Assembly (NCBI RefSeq): GCF_000819445.1
Contig: NZ_CP005286.1
Location: 2,617,313 to 2,681,312 of the forward strand
From: Corynebacterium humireducens NBRC 106098 = DSM 45392
Lineage (GTDB): Bacteria; Actinomycetota; Actinomycetes; Mycobacteriales; Mycobacteriaceae
Length of the DNA stretch: 64,000 bases
Reading direction: 5' to 3'
Positions 24,214-32,605 of this stretch are shown in pieces. The notes below the pieces were generated by a model. The model did not search any database and had not been told where the DNA came from. It saw only the letters and a list, made by a program, of their open reading frames with translations. The position numbers and the translations under genes are program-made. Numbering within the stretch: the first letter of the stretch is position 1; the number at the start of each line of letters is the position of its first letter.

Positions 24214-27051
24214 CTACTTCACCACCAGGTTGACCATGCGGCCCGGGACCACGATCTGCTTGATGAGGTTCTTGCCGGCGACGGCCTCGGCGATACGCGG
24301 CTCCTCGAGGACGCGGGCGACGACGGCGTCCTGATCGGCGTCGGCCGGGACCATGACGCGGGCGCGGACCTTGCCGTTGATCTGGACGGGCAGCTCGATC
24401 TCGTCGTCGACGAGCCACTTCTCGTCGAACTCCGGGAAAGGCTCGAAGGCGACGGTGTCGGTGTGGCCGAGACGCTTCCACAGCTCCTCCGCGATGTGCG
24501 GGGCAACCGGGGCGACCATGATGACCAGCGGCTCGACGGCGGCGGTGGGCACGGCGTCGGGGTAGGTCTTGGTCAGGTAGTTGACGTACTCGATGAGCTT
24601 GGCCACGACGGTGTTGACACGCAGGTTGTCGTAGTCGTCACGGACGCCCTCGATGGTGCGGTGGAGCTGCTTGTTGTCGTCGTCGCTGAGAGGGAGGTCC
24701 GCGGTGAGGGCGTCACCGGTCTCCTCGCTGACCACCAGACGCCACAGGCGCTGGAGGAAGCGCTGCGCGCCGACGACGTCCTTCGTCGCCCAGGGGCGGG
24801 AGGTGTCGAGCGGGCCCATGGACATCTCGTAGACGCGGAGGGTGTCGGCGCCGTAGTTCTCGCAGATGTCGTCCGGGGCGACGGCGTTCTTCAGGGACTT
24901 GCCCATCTTGCCGTACTCCTGGGTGACCTCCTCGTCGTTGTAGAAGAACCTGCCGTCCTTCTCCACGACCTCCTCGGCCGGCACGTAGACGCCACGGGCG
25001 TCGGTGTAGGCGTAGGCCTGGATGTAGCCCTGGTTGTACAGGCGGCGGTACGGCTCGACGGAGGTGACGTGGCCCAGGTCGTAGAGGACCTTGTGCCAGA
25101 AACGGGAGTAGAGCAGGTGCAGCACGGCGTGCTCGACGCCGCCGACGTAGAGGTCGACGCCGCCGCAGTCACCGTCGAACTGCGGGCCCGTCCAGTAGCG
25201 CTCGTTCTCGATGTCGACGAGCGCGTCGTCGTTGTTCGGGTCGATGTAGCGCAGCTGGTACCAGGAGGAACCGGCCCACTGCGGCATGACGTTGGTGTCG
25301 CGGGTGTAGATCTGCGGGCCGTCACCCAGGTCGAGCTCGACCTCGACCCACTCCTTCGCCTTGGCCAGCGGGGGCTGCGGCTCGGAGTCGGCGTCGTCCG
25401 GGTCGAAGGAGACCGGCTTGTAGTCCTCCACCTCGGGCAGCTCGATGGGGAGCATCGACTCGGGGAGGGCGTGGGCCTGGCCCTGCGCGTCGTAGACGAT
25501 GGGGAAGGGCTCGCCCCAGTAGCGCTGGCGGGCGAACAGCCAGTCGCGGAGCTTGTACTGGATCTTCTCTGTGCCCTTGCCTTCGGCGACGAGCCACGCG
25601 ATGGTGCGCTCGATGGCGTCGGCCTTGTTCAGACCGTTGATGTCCAGGCCCTCCTGGTTGGCGGAGTTCACCAGGGTGCCGTCGCCGGTCCAGGCGGCCT
25701 CGGTGACGTCGCCGCCGGCGACGACCTCGAGGATGGGCAGGCCGAAGACGGTGGCGAACTCGTAGTCGCGGTCGTCGTGGGCCGGGACGGCCATGATGGC
25801 GCCGGTGCCGTAGCCGGTGAGGACGTAGTCGGCGATGAAGACCGGGATCTGCGCGCCGTTGACCGGGTTGGTGGCGTAGGCGCCGAGGAAGACGCCGGTC
25901 TTGTCCTTGTTCTCCTGACGCTCGACGTCGGACTTGGCAGCGATGGCCTGGCGGTAGGCCTCCACGGCCTCGGCCGGGGTGGCGGCACCGTAGGTCCAGC
26001 GCTCGTCGGTGCCCTCGGGGAAGGCGTCGGCCACGAGGACGTCGACAAGCTCATGCTCCGGGGCGAGCACCATGTAGCTCGCGCCGAACAGGGTGTCCGG
26101 GCGGGTGGTGAACACGCGGATCGTGTGGCCGGAGGCGTCGAAGTCGACCTCCGCGCCGCGGGAACGGCCGATCCAGTTGCGCTGCATGGACTTGACCTTC
26201 TCGGGCCAGTCGAGAAGCTCGAGGTCGTCGATGAGGCGGTCGGAGTACGCGGTGATGCGCATCATCCACTGGGAGAGGTTCTTCCGGAACACCGGGAAGT
26301 TGCCGCGCTCGGAACGACCCTCCGCGGTCACCTCCTCGTTCGCCAGCACGGTGCCCAGGCCGGGGCACCAGTTGACCATGGAGTTCGAACGGTAGACCAG
26401 GCGGAACTCGTCGAGGGCCTGCTGCTTCTCGACGTCATCCAGCTCGTTGTAGTCACGCCCGTCCTTCGTCTGCAGGGCACCGGACTCCAGCAGCGGGATG
26501 AGCTCGTCGATGCGGCGGGCCTTCTGCTGCTCCTCGTCGAACCAGGCGTTGTAGATCTGCAGGAAGATCCACTGGGTCCAGCGGTAGTACTCCGGGTCGG
26601 TGGTGGCGATGGAACGGCGACGGTCGTGGCCCAGGCCGAGGGCGTCGAGCTGACGACGCATGTTCTCGATGTTGGCCATCGTCGTGGTGCGCGGGTGCGT
26701 GCCCGTCTGGATGGCGTACTGCTCGGCGGGCAGACCGAAGGCATCGTAACCCAGCGTGTGCAGGACGTTCCGGCCCATCATGCGGTGGAAGCGGGCGTAG
26801 ACGTCCGTGGCGATGTAACCCAGCGGGTGACCGACGTGCAGGCCGGCACCGGAGGGGTAGGGGAACATGTCCTGGACGAAGAGCTTGTCCTTCGGCAGCT
26901 CCTGCCCGTCCGCGGGGGCGAGGTCGCCGACCGGGTTCGGGGCGTTGAAGGTGCCGTTGTCCACCCAGTACTGCTGCCAGCTGCGCTCAATGTCGTTGGC
27001 CAGTGAAGGGGTGTAACGGAACGCAGGGGTGGATTCACTCGGGTTCGTCAT
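24214..27051 (-). CDS. leuS: Leucyl-tRNA synthetase
   Basis: 945 aa class I synthetase. HIGH-type motif in [17 protein letters not shown] near residue 75; a large CP1 editing domain with the threonine-rich [26 protein letters not shown]-type motif as [12 protein letters not shown] near residue 720; C-terminal anticodon-binding domain ending in GRMVNLVVK. It charges tRNA-Leu. The start is the ATG at 27051 (MTNPSESTP); longer in-frame sequence upstream is not conserved. TACACT lies 8 nt before the ATG, indicating a nearly leaderless mRNA. The downstream TPP-enzyme gene is 4 nt away. Confidence 0.97.
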   Translation of the reverse strand: MTNPSESTPAFRYTPSLANDIERSWQQYWVDNGTFNAPNPVGDLAPADGQELPKDKLFVQDMFPYPSGAGLHVGHPLGYIATDVYARFHRMMGRNVLHTLGYDAFGLPAEQYAIQTGTHPRTTTMANIENMRRQLDALGLGHDRRRSIATTDPEYYRWTQWIFLQIYNAWFDEEQQKARRIDELIPLLESGALQTKDGRDYNELDDVEKQQALDEFRLVYRSNSMVNWCPGLGTVLANEEVTAEGRSERGNFPVFRKNLSQWMMRITAYSDRLIDDLELLDWPEKVKSMQRNWIGRSRGAEVDFDASGHTIRVFTTRPDTLFGASYMVLAPEHELVDVLVADAFPEGTDERWTYGAATPAEAVEAYRQAIAAKSDVERQENKDKTGVFLGAYATNPVNGAQIPVFIADYVLTGYGTGAIMAVPAHDDRDYEFATVFGLPILEVVAGGDVTEAAWTGDGTLVNSANQEGLDINGLNKADAIERTIAWLVAEGKGTEKIQYKLRDWLFARQRYWGEPFPIVYDAQGQAHALPESMLPIELPEVEDYKPVSFDPDDADSEPQPPLAKAKEWVEVELDLGDGPQIYTRDTNVMPQWAGSSWYQLRYIDPNNDDALVDIENERYWTGPQFDGDCGGVDLYVGGVEHAVLHLLYSRFWHKVLYDLGHVTSVEPYRRLYNQGYIQAYAYTDARGVYVPAEEVVEKDGRFFYNDEEVTQEYGKMGKSLKNAVAPDDICENYGADTLRVYEMSMGPLDTSRPWATKDVVGAQRFLQRLWRLVVSEETGDALTADLPLSDDDNKQLHRTIEGVRDDYDNLRVNTVVAKLIEYVNYLTKTYPDAVPTAAVEPLVIMVAPVAPHIAEELWKRLGHTDTVAFEPFPEFDEKWLVDDEIELPVQINGKVRARVMVPADADQDAVVARVLEEPRIAEAVAGKNLIKQIVVPGRMVNLVVK

Positions 27052-27095
27052 GGTTAAGCAGTGTAGTAGGCGCGCGCACGGACGGACGGTTGAGG

Positions 27096-27290
27096 CTAGT
27101 TCGGACGCTCGAAGACCACGAGCAGGCCGTCGACACCTCCCGGACCGACCCGGCCCTTGACGTCGACGGACGTCATCGACTTGTAGAGCCACCCCTCCCG
27201 AGCCTGCTCGTTGAGGATCTTCTCCAGTTTCTTCCCGGACAGCTTGCCACCGATGAGTCCCTCACGGATCTCCACGACCTTGTACTCCAT
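27096..27290 (-). CDS. DUF4177 small protein
   Basis: 64 aa. [19 protein letters not shown] and [23 protein letters not shown] fit the DUF4177 pattern (YKVV...LE..LN..a.eGW). Function unknown. The ATG at 27290 is 7 nt downstream of the minus-strand -10 box TAGGCT (27303-27298), so the transcript should be leaderless. It lies between leuS (45 nt) and a divergent DUF454 gene. Confidence 0.72.
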   Translation of the reverse strand: MEYKVVEIREGLIGGKLSGKKLEKILNEQAREGWLYKSMTSVDVKGRVGPGGVDGLLVVFERPN

Positions 27291-27297
27291 GCCCGCC

Positions 27298-27307
27298 AGC
27301 CTAGACT
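27298..27307. promoter_or_regulatory. Mirror-image bidirectional leaderless promoter
   Basis: On + TAGACT is at 27302-27307, and on - TAGGCT is at 27303-27298. The two -10 boxes share the TA at 27302-27303. Each is followed by exactly 7 nt before the ATG of its gene (27315 on +, 27290 on -). RNA polymerase could occupy only one direction at a time, coupling the two small genes by competition. Confidence 0.65.
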
Positions 27308-27314
27308 GACTGGC

Positions 27315-27734
27315 ATGGCCCCGTACCCGGCTGGTGAACTGATGCTGCGGCCGCTCCTCGTCGTCGTCGGAGCGGTGAGCCTGGCGCTCGGCGTCCTCGG
27401 CATCGTCCTGCCGGTCCTGCCGACGACGCCGTTCCTGCTGCTCAGCGCGTTCTGCTTCGCCCGCAGCTCGGAACGGCTGCACACCTACCTGGTCAACCAC
27501 CCCGTGCTGGGCGAGTACATCAGCAACTACCACGACGCCACGATGACACGCGCCCACAAGGTGCGCACGATCGTCATGCTGTGGCTGAGCATCGTGCTCT
27601 CGACCGGCTATCTCGCCTGGTCAGGCCGCACGATCCCGGCGGTCATCCTGCCGTTCATCGCGGCGGGGGTGACCGTCCACATCCTCACCCTGCGCCCCCG
27701 GCGAGAGCCTCCAGCTCCGCCAGCTGAGCAGTGA
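27315..27734 (+). CDS. DUF454 (YbaN-like) inner-membrane protein
   Basis: 139 aa. Two to four membrane segments; the family motif is GAVSLALGVLGIVLPVLPTTPFLLLSAFCFARSSERLH (residues 19-56), followed by HPVLGEYISNY. The YbaN family is of unknown function. The ATG at 27315 is 7 nt after the -10 box. The last 50 nt overlap the convergent lipoprotein gene, whose downstream end encodes a low-complexity tail. Confidence 0.8.
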   Translation: MAPYPAGELMLRPLLVVVGAVSLALGVLGIVLPVLPTTPFLLLSAFCFARSSERLHTYLVNHPVLGEYISNYHDATMTRAHKVRTIVMLWLSIVLSTGYLAWSGRTIPAVILPFIAAGVTVHILTLRPRREPPAPPAEQ

Positions 27735-28230
27735 GCTTCTCGACGTGCCCCCGTCCCAGCTCCGCCACCTCCGCGTCGGCGCTCGCCGCCGCGTGCTCGG
27801 CGAAGGGCAGGATCTGCGTGATGTGGGTGCGCATCTGCGCGACGTAGGCGTCGGCACCGTCCCGGAGAAGGGCCTCCCGCTCCTGCTGGCGCAGGGCGCC
27901 GCCGTCGCGGGGGCCGTCGATGAGTTCGTTGAGTTCACCGATGAGCGGGCCGGTGTTCTGCAGGCGGTCCCGGGCGAAGGCCGTGACCTCCGCGGGCACC
28001 CCCGGGCGGTCCACGATCATGCCGCTGCGCTGCATCACCTGGCGGTGGTGGCCGAGCAGGGCGAGGAGGGCGTCGCGGTCGGCGGTGACGGTCACGGTCT
28101 CCTCGACCGGCGCGGGCGTGTCCGCGGTGACCGTCTCGGTGACCGTCTCCGCCGGGAGAGTGGTGGCGTCCGGCCCGGCCGCGCAGCCGGCGAGGAGCAG
28201 GGGCAGCAGGAGGATCAGTCGACGAGCCAT
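27685..28230 (-). CDS. Putative lipoprotein, helical, DUF305-like
   Basis: 181 aa. Signal peptide and lipobox LLAGC (Cys16), a Thr/Val/Glu-rich linker, then predicted helices beginning LLALLGHHRQVMQRSGMIVD and continuing YVAQMRTHITQILPFAEHA. The double-helix layout is reminiscent of DUF305/ferritin-like exported proteins, but the HHxxA-type motif is not complete, so the family call is weak. The gene overlaps the upstream Rieske gene by 16 nt in the same direction (coupled) and the convergent DUF454 gene by 50 nt. Confidence 0.6.
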   Translation of the reverse strand: MARRLILLLPLLLAGCAAGPDATTLPAETVTETVTADTPAPVEETVTVTADRDALLALLGHHRQVMQRSGMIVDRPGVPAEVTAFARDRLQNTGPLIGELNELIDGPRDGGALRQQEREALLRDGADAYVAQMRTHITQILPFAEHAAASADAEVAELGRGHVEKLTAQLAELEALAGGAG

Positions 28231-28511
28231 ACGGTCTCACCCCTGACCTCAACCCGGTGGATCTTCATGGGGACGCGGGCCGGGTAGCGCACCGGGTCGC
28301 CGGACCGGAGGTTCCACAGCCCGTGGTGGAGGGGGCACTCGATGACGGCGTCCTCGTGGAGGGTGCCCGTCCTCAGCGACCACCCCACATGCGGGCAGCG
28401 GTCCTCGGTGACGTGGAAGTCGCCGTCGAGGTCGCGGATGAGGAGGAGGCCGTCGTCGAGAAGCAGCGTGCCACCGGGGGCGACGTCGTGGATCGAGGCG
28501 ATGTCCTTCAT
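28215..28511 (-). CDS. Rieske-type 2Fe-2S ferredoxin
   Basis: 98 aa soluble protein. Rieske ligands: CPHVGW (Cys43-x-His45) and CPLHHGLW, i.e. C-x-H...C-x-x-H. It resembles the small ferredoxin subunits of dioxygenases or nitrite reductase NirD; no oxygenase gene is adjacent, so its partner is unknown. The ATG at 28511 is favoured over that at 28520 because TATCAT (28523-28518) would place transcription start on it. It overlaps the following lipoprotein gene, an odd operon pairing. Confidence 0.78.
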   Translation of the reverse strand: MKDIASIHDVAPGGTLLLDDGLLLIRDLDGDFHVTEDRCPHVGWSLRTGTLHEDAVIECPLHHGLWNLRSGDPVRYPARVPMKIHRVEVRGETVWLVD

Positions 28512-28559
28512 GCCCACCATGATAGCGGCACCGGACAGACAGCTTGGTCTATCCGGGGG

Positions 28560-29762
28560 TCAGTGCGGAGCCTCCTCGGAGACCGTCGCCGGAATCTTTC
28601 CCCGCGCGAAGCGGTTCACGATCATCGCGATCGCACCGTCGCCGGTGACGTTCGCGGCCGTGCCGAAGGAGTCGACCGCGATGTACGCGGCGATCATGAG
28701 GGCGACCTGGGCGTCCGTGAAACCCAGCATGGAGCTGAGCAGGCCGACGGCCGCCATGATCGCGCCGCCCGGCACACCCGGCGCGGCGATCATCGTGACG
28801 CCGAGCATGAGGACGAAACCGATCGCCAGACCCGCGGACACGTCGAGGCCCGCCATGTGCACGATGGCGAAAGTGTAGAGGCCGATCTTCATCATCGAGC
28901 CGGCCAGGTGGATCGTCGCGCACAGCGGGACGACGAAACCGGCCACGTTGACGTCGACGCCGTTACGCACCGTGGAGGCGTAGGTGACCGGGATCGTCGC
29001 CGCGGAGGAGGAGGTGCCCAGGGCGGTGGCGTAGGCCGGCAGCATCGTGCGGAAGGCCCCCAGCGGGTTACGCCCCGTGACGGCACCCGCCACGGTGAAC
29101 TGGACAGCAAGGAACACGAACGTCATCACCACGGACAGCAGCAGCACCTTGCCGAAGGCCAGCATCGTGTCCATGAGGTTGCCGTTCATGCCCATCGACA
29201 GGAACATGCCGAAGATGAACACCGGCAGCAGCGGGATGATGAACGCCGAGATCACCTTCATGACCACCCGCTCCAGGTCACGGGACGCCTTGTAGAGGGT
29301 GTCCGACTTCACCGCCGTCATCGACAGGCCCACCGCGAAGGCCAGCAGCAGAGCGGTCATCACCTCGAAGGGTGGGGTCATCTGGATCTCGAAGTAGGGG
29401 ACCAGCCCGCCCTCCCCGACATCGGTGGCCTGCACCTCCTCCTGTCCCGCGAGCAGCCACGGGTACACCGCCCGGGCGACGACGTAGGCGAGGATGCCGG
29501 AGAGGATCGTCGACAGGTAGGCGATGCCCGTGGTCACGCCGAGCCACCTGCCCGCCCCGCGCCCCAGGCCTGCGATGGCCGGGGTGATGAGCGCGAAGAT
29601 GAGGACGGGGACGAAGAAGCCGAGGAACCCGCCGAACAGACCGTTGAAGGTGGCGAAGATCCGGGCGAGCCAGTCGGGGAAGAAGAGGCTGCACACGATG
29701 CCCAGGACGATCGCGAGGATCACCCGGAACAGCAGCGATGAAGTCAGGCGTTTCAGGTCCAT
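28560..29762 (-). CDS. Dicarboxylate/amino acid:cation symporter (DAACS family)
   Basis: 400 aa. Signature elements of the SLC1/GltP fold: eight helices plus two hairpins, the serine-rich tip ALGTSSSAATIPVT in HP1 (near residue 246), the PLCATIHLAGSMM segment in TM7 and PGVPGGAIMAAVG in HP2. The final helix has DSFGTAANVTGDGAIA, close to the NxxGD motif that binds substrate and Na+/H+. It probably imports a dicarboxylate or a neutral amino acid such as serine/threonine. Single gene; the divergent neighbour begins 39 nt away. Confidence 0.88.
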   Translation of the reverse strand: MDLKRLTSSLLFRVILAIVLGIVCSLFFPDWLARIFATFNGLFGGFLGFFVPVLIFALITPAIAGLGRGAGRWLGVTTGIAYLSTILSGILAYVVARAVYPWLLAGQEEVQATDVGEGGLVPYFEIQMTPPFEVMTALLLAFAVGLSMTAVKSDTLYKASRDLERVVMKVISAFIIPLLPVFIFGMFLSMGMNGNLMDTMLAFGKVLLLSVVMTFVFLAVQFTVAGAVTGRNPLGAFRTMLPAYATALGTSSSAATIPVTYASTVRNGVDVNVAGFVVPLCATIHLAGSMMKIGLYTFAIVHMAGLDVSAGLAIGFVLMLGVTMIAAPGVPGGAIMAAVGLLSSMLGFTDAQVALMIAAYIAVDSFGTAANVTGDGAIAMIVNRFARGKIPATVSEEAPH

Positions 29763-29800
29763 GTCAGGAATCTACCCCCGCAGGGTTAGACTCCTGGGTT

Positions 29801-30250
29801 ATGACCGTCATCGCTGTGATTCTGCTCGTCCTCGCCGGGGCCCTGCTGCTTTTCGGCGTGCTCTCCTGGGCGCGGAAACTGCCGGGCAACGCGATCTTCG
29901 GCCTGCGTGTCCCGGAGGTCCGTAAGTCGGAGGAGGCCTGGCGCGCCGCCCACGCCGCCGCCGGCCCGATCTGGACCTTCGGTGGCGTGGCCCTGCTCTT
30001 CGGCGCCATGCTGGCCTTCGTCAGCGGTGGCTGGATGTGGGTGTTCACCGTGGTGACCCTCCTCGTCGCCCTGGTGGCGCTCTCCCTCGGCGCCAACGTG
30101 GGCGCTCGGACCGCCTCGCTCATCGAGGACTCCGGGGACTCCGAGGAGGGCGGCTGCGGCCAGGACTGCAACTGCGGGGCACCCGCCGAGACCCCCGCCG
30201 TGGACCTCGCCGCCCTCCGGAAGGCCGCCTCCGAGGCAGATAAAGCGTAG
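29801..30250 (+). CDS. SdpI-family membrane protein with cysteine-rich tail
   Basis: 149 aa. SdpI_C (PF13630)-type motif NAIFGLRVPEVRKSEEAWRAAHAAAGP (residues 29-55) flanked by an N-terminal helix and two helices after it. In Bacillus, SdpI gives immunity to the toxin SdpC; no sdpC-like gene is here. The C-terminus adds a cytoplasmic tail with GGCGQDCNCG, three cysteines that could bind metal. TAGACT ends 8 nt before the ATG at 29801 (leaderless). It directly precedes the trp leader region. Confidence 0.78.
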   Translation: MTVIAVILLVLAGALLLFGVLSWARKLPGNAIFGLRVPEVRKSEEAWRAAHAAAGPIWTFGGVALLFGAMLAFVSGGWMWVFTVVTLLVALVALSLGANVGARTASLIEDSGDSEEGGCGQDCNCGAPAETPAVDLAALRKAASEADKA

Positions 30251-30256
30251 GAGGAC

Positions 30257-30285
30257 TTGCGGAGTCCACCTCCGCGCATTAACGT
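30257..30285 (+). promoter_or_regulatory. trp operon promoter
   Basis: -35 TTGCGG (30257-30262) and -10 TAACGT (30280-30285) are spaced 17 bp. The start point would fall about at the GTG of the leader peptide (30294), so the leader peptide itself is likely translated from a leaderless end. Confidence 0.55.
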
Positions 30286-30293
30286 TTCCTCCT

Positions 30294-30335
30294 GTGAAGA
30301 ACATGACGAACACCCAGTGGTGGTGGCGCGCTTAG
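30294..30335 (+). CDS. trpL: trp operon leader peptide with three tandem Trp codons
   Basis: Reads GTG AAG AAC ATG ACG AAC ACC CAG TGG TGG TGG CGC GCT TAG: 13 residues ending QWWWRA. Three consecutive Trp codons in a short reading frame ahead of an attenuator hairpin are the classical device for sensing charged tRNA-Trp. An internal ATG at 30303 is an alternative start. The arrangement matches the leader of C. glutamicum. Confidence 0.92.
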   Translation: MKNMTNTQWWWRA

Positions 30336-30359
30336 CGGCGTGCCACGTCTGTTCCTTCC

Positions 30360-30398
30360 GGCCCGCCAGCTTCCCATGAAGCGCCGCGGGCCTTTTTT
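30360..30398 (+). terminator. trp attenuator
   Basis: GGCCCGCCAGCTTC and GAAGCGCCGCGGGCC form an interrupted long stem (30360-30392) around CCAT, followed by TTTTTT at 30393-30398: an intrinsic terminator 42 nt before trpE. Upstream bases TGGCGCGC...GTGCCA around the Trp codons can form the competing 1:2 hairpin. Confidence 0.9.
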
Positions 30399-30440
30399 GA
30401 CGGTCGAGCCTGCGGGGCACACTCCCACCGAAAGGCCCGT

Positions 30441-31982
30441 ATGAGCTCCCCGAACATCGTCACCAGGGACGTCCGTTACCACCCGGACGCCTCCGGCCTG
30501 TTCGCCCACATCGGCGGCACGGCCGCCCCGGATTCCCTCCTCCTGGAATCGGCGGACATCACCACCCGCTCCGGCATCTCCTCGATGGCGGTCCTCACCT
30601 CCTCCGTGCGCCTGACGTGCACCGGCCACACCGTGACCGCGGAGGCGCTGACACCGTCGGGGGAGGTGATCGTCGGGAAGCTCAACGAGCAGCTCGCCGA
30701 CTACGGCCGCGACACGTTCACGTTCCCGCAGACCACCGCCGTGGACGAGCGGGAACGCCTCACCGCCGTCAGCCCCGTCGAGCCGCTGCGCGCCCTCACG
30801 CGGGACGCCGGCTACCGCACCGACACCCTGCCGCTGCTGGCCGGCGGCATCGCCTTCGACTTCCTCGAGACCTTCGAGGAGCTGCCGCCGGTGGGGGAGG
30901 GGCCGAACACCTACCCCGACTACCAGTTCGTGCTGGCCGAGATCGTGCTGCACATCAACCACGAGGACCAGACCGCCCAGCTCACGGGCGTCACCTTCGC
31001 CGACGCCGCCGACCTCGAGGCACGGATCGCGGAACTCGCCACGCTCATCGACGCCGACGTGCCCACCTACGACGTCGAGCACCACCCGGAGGACGTGCTG
31101 CGCGTCGAGGCCGACATCGACGACAGGAAGTTCTGCGCCCACGTGGAGGACCTCAAGGCCAACATCCACAACGGCGACATCTACCAGGTCGTCCCGGCCC
31201 GCACCTTCACCGCGCCCTGCCCCGACGCCTTCGCCGCGTACCGCCAGCTGCGCGAGACCAACCCCAGCCCCTACATGTTCTACCAGCGGGGCACCGGCAC
31301 CAACGGCCGCCCCTTCGAGCTGTTCGGCGCGTCCCCCGAGTCGAACCTCAAGTTCGACGCCGACACCCGCGAGGTGCAGCTCTACCCGATCGCCGGCACC
31401 CGCCCGCGCGGCATGAACCCGGACGGCACCATCAACGACGAGCTCGACATCCGCATGGAGCTGGAGCTGCGCACCGACGCCAAGGAGATCGCCGAGCACA
31501 CCATGCTCGTCGACCTCGCCCGCAACGACCTCGCGCGCGTCGCCGTCCCCGCCACCCGCCGCGTCGCCGACCTCCTCCAGGTGGACCGCTACTCCCGCGT
31601 CATGCACCTCGTGTCGCGGGTGACCGCCACTCTCGACCCGTCGCTCGACGCCTTCGACGCCTACCGGGCGTGCATGAACATGGGCACCCTCTCAGGGGCG
31701 CCGAAGATCCGGGCGATGGAGCTGCTGCGGGGCGTCGAGAAGCAGCGCCGCGGCTCCTACGGCGGTGCCATCGGCTACCTCAAGGGGGACGGCACGATGG
31801 ACAACTGCATCGTGATCCGCTCCGCCTTCGTCCAGGACGGCGTCGCCCACGTGCAGGCCGGGGCGGGCGTCGTCCGTGACTCCAGCCCGCAGTCCGAGGC
31901 CGATGAGACCCTGCACAAGGCCTACGCCGTCCTCAACGCCATCGCGCTCGCCGCCGACTCGACCCTGGAGGTCATCCGATGA
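30441..31982 (+). CDS. trpE: Anthranilate synthase component I
   Basis: 513 aa. Chorismate-utilising enzyme that with TrpG makes anthranilate. The feedback site LLES-x10-S is intact (LLESADITTRSGISS, residues 34-48), so Trp inhibition is expected. The C-terminal catalytic region contains DIYQVVPARTF, LFGASPESNLKF, PIAGTRPRG, HTMLVDLARNDLARV and GTLSGAPKIRAMELL. The ATG at 30441 has GAAAGG upstream. ATGA overlap with trpG. A CGTCGAGAAGC copy is at 31733-31743. Confidence 0.97.
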   Translation: MSSPNIVTRDVRYHPDASGLFAHIGGTAAPDSLLLESADITTRSGISSMAVLTSSVRLTCTGHTVTAEALTPSGEVIVGKLNEQLADYGRDTFTFPQTTAVDERERLTAVSPVEPLRALTRDAGYRTDTLPLLAGGIAFDFLETFEELPPVGEGPNTYPDYQFVLAEIVLHINHEDQTAQLTGVTFADAADLEARIAELATLIDADVPTYDVEHHPEDVLRVEADIDDRKFCAHVEDLKANIHNGDIYQVVPARTFTAPCPDAFAAYRQLRETNPSPYMFYQRGTGTNGRPFELFGASPESNLKFDADTREVQLYPIAGTRPRGMNPDGTINDELDIRMELELRTDAKEIAEHTMLVDLARNDLARVAVPATRRVADLLQVDRYSRVMHLVSRVTATLDPSLDAFDAYRACMNMGTLSGAPKIRAMELLRGVEKQRRGSYGGAIGYLKGDGTMDNCIVIRSAFVQDGVAHVQAGAGVVRDSSPQSEADETLHKAYAVLNAIALAADSTLEVIR

Positions 31983-32605
31983 CTCACATCGTGCTCGTCG
32001 ACAACCACGACAGCTTCGTCTACAACCTCGTCGACGCCTTCGCGGAGGCCGGCCACCGGTGCACCGTGTTCCGCAACAGCGTCGCCGTCGAGGACATCCT
32101 CGCCGCGGAACCGGACCTCATCTGCCTCTCCCCGGGGCCCGGCTACCCCGCGGACGCCGGCAACCTGCTCGAGCTCGTCGACCGCGTGCTCGGCGAGATT
32201 CCGCTGCTCGGGATCTGCCTCGGCTTCCAGGCGCTCATCGAGCACCACGGCGGCACGGTCGAGCCCTGCGGTCCCGTCCACGGCGTCTCCCTGCCGATGG
32301 AACTCACCGACGCCGGCGTCGACTCCCCGGTGTTCGCGGGCCTGGCCGTGGACGCGGAGATCCCCGGCGAGGTCGGCCGCCTCGTCCCGGTCGCGCGCTA
32401 CCACTCGCTCGGCTGCGTCACGGCGCCGGAGGGCGTGACGACGCTCGCCACCACGGACACCCGGGTCGGCGACGTCATCATGGCCGCCGCCATGGACCGG
32501 GCGATCGGCCTCCAGTTCCACCCCGAGAGCGTGCTCAGCCCGTCGGGGCCCATCATCCTCAACCGTTGCGTCGAGCAGCTGCTCACCGAAAGGACCCTCC
32601 CGTGA
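31979..32605 (+). CDS. trpG: Anthranilate synthase component II (glutamine amidotransferase)
   Basis: 208 aa class I amidotransferase that supplies ammonia to TrpE. Visible elements: VDNHDSFVYNLVD at the N-terminus, the oxyanion strand LSPGPGYP, nucleophile Cys in LLGICLGFQALIEHHGG (near residue 80), and the His-Glu pair in IGLQFHPESVL (near residue 178). Not fused to trpD, unlike in enterobacteria. Starts 4 nt inside trpE and overlaps the trpD GTG by 4 nt. Confidence 0.96.
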   Translation: MTHIVLVDNHDSFVYNLVDAFAEAGHRCTVFRNSVAVEDILAAEPDLICLSPGPGYPADAGNLLELVDRVLGEIPLLGICLGFQALIEHHGGTVEPCGPVHGVSLPMELTDAGVDSPVFAGLAVDAEIPGEVGRLVPVARYHSLGCVTAPEGVTTLATTDTRVGDVIMAAAMDRAIGLQFHPESVLSPSGPIILNRCVEQLLTERTLP

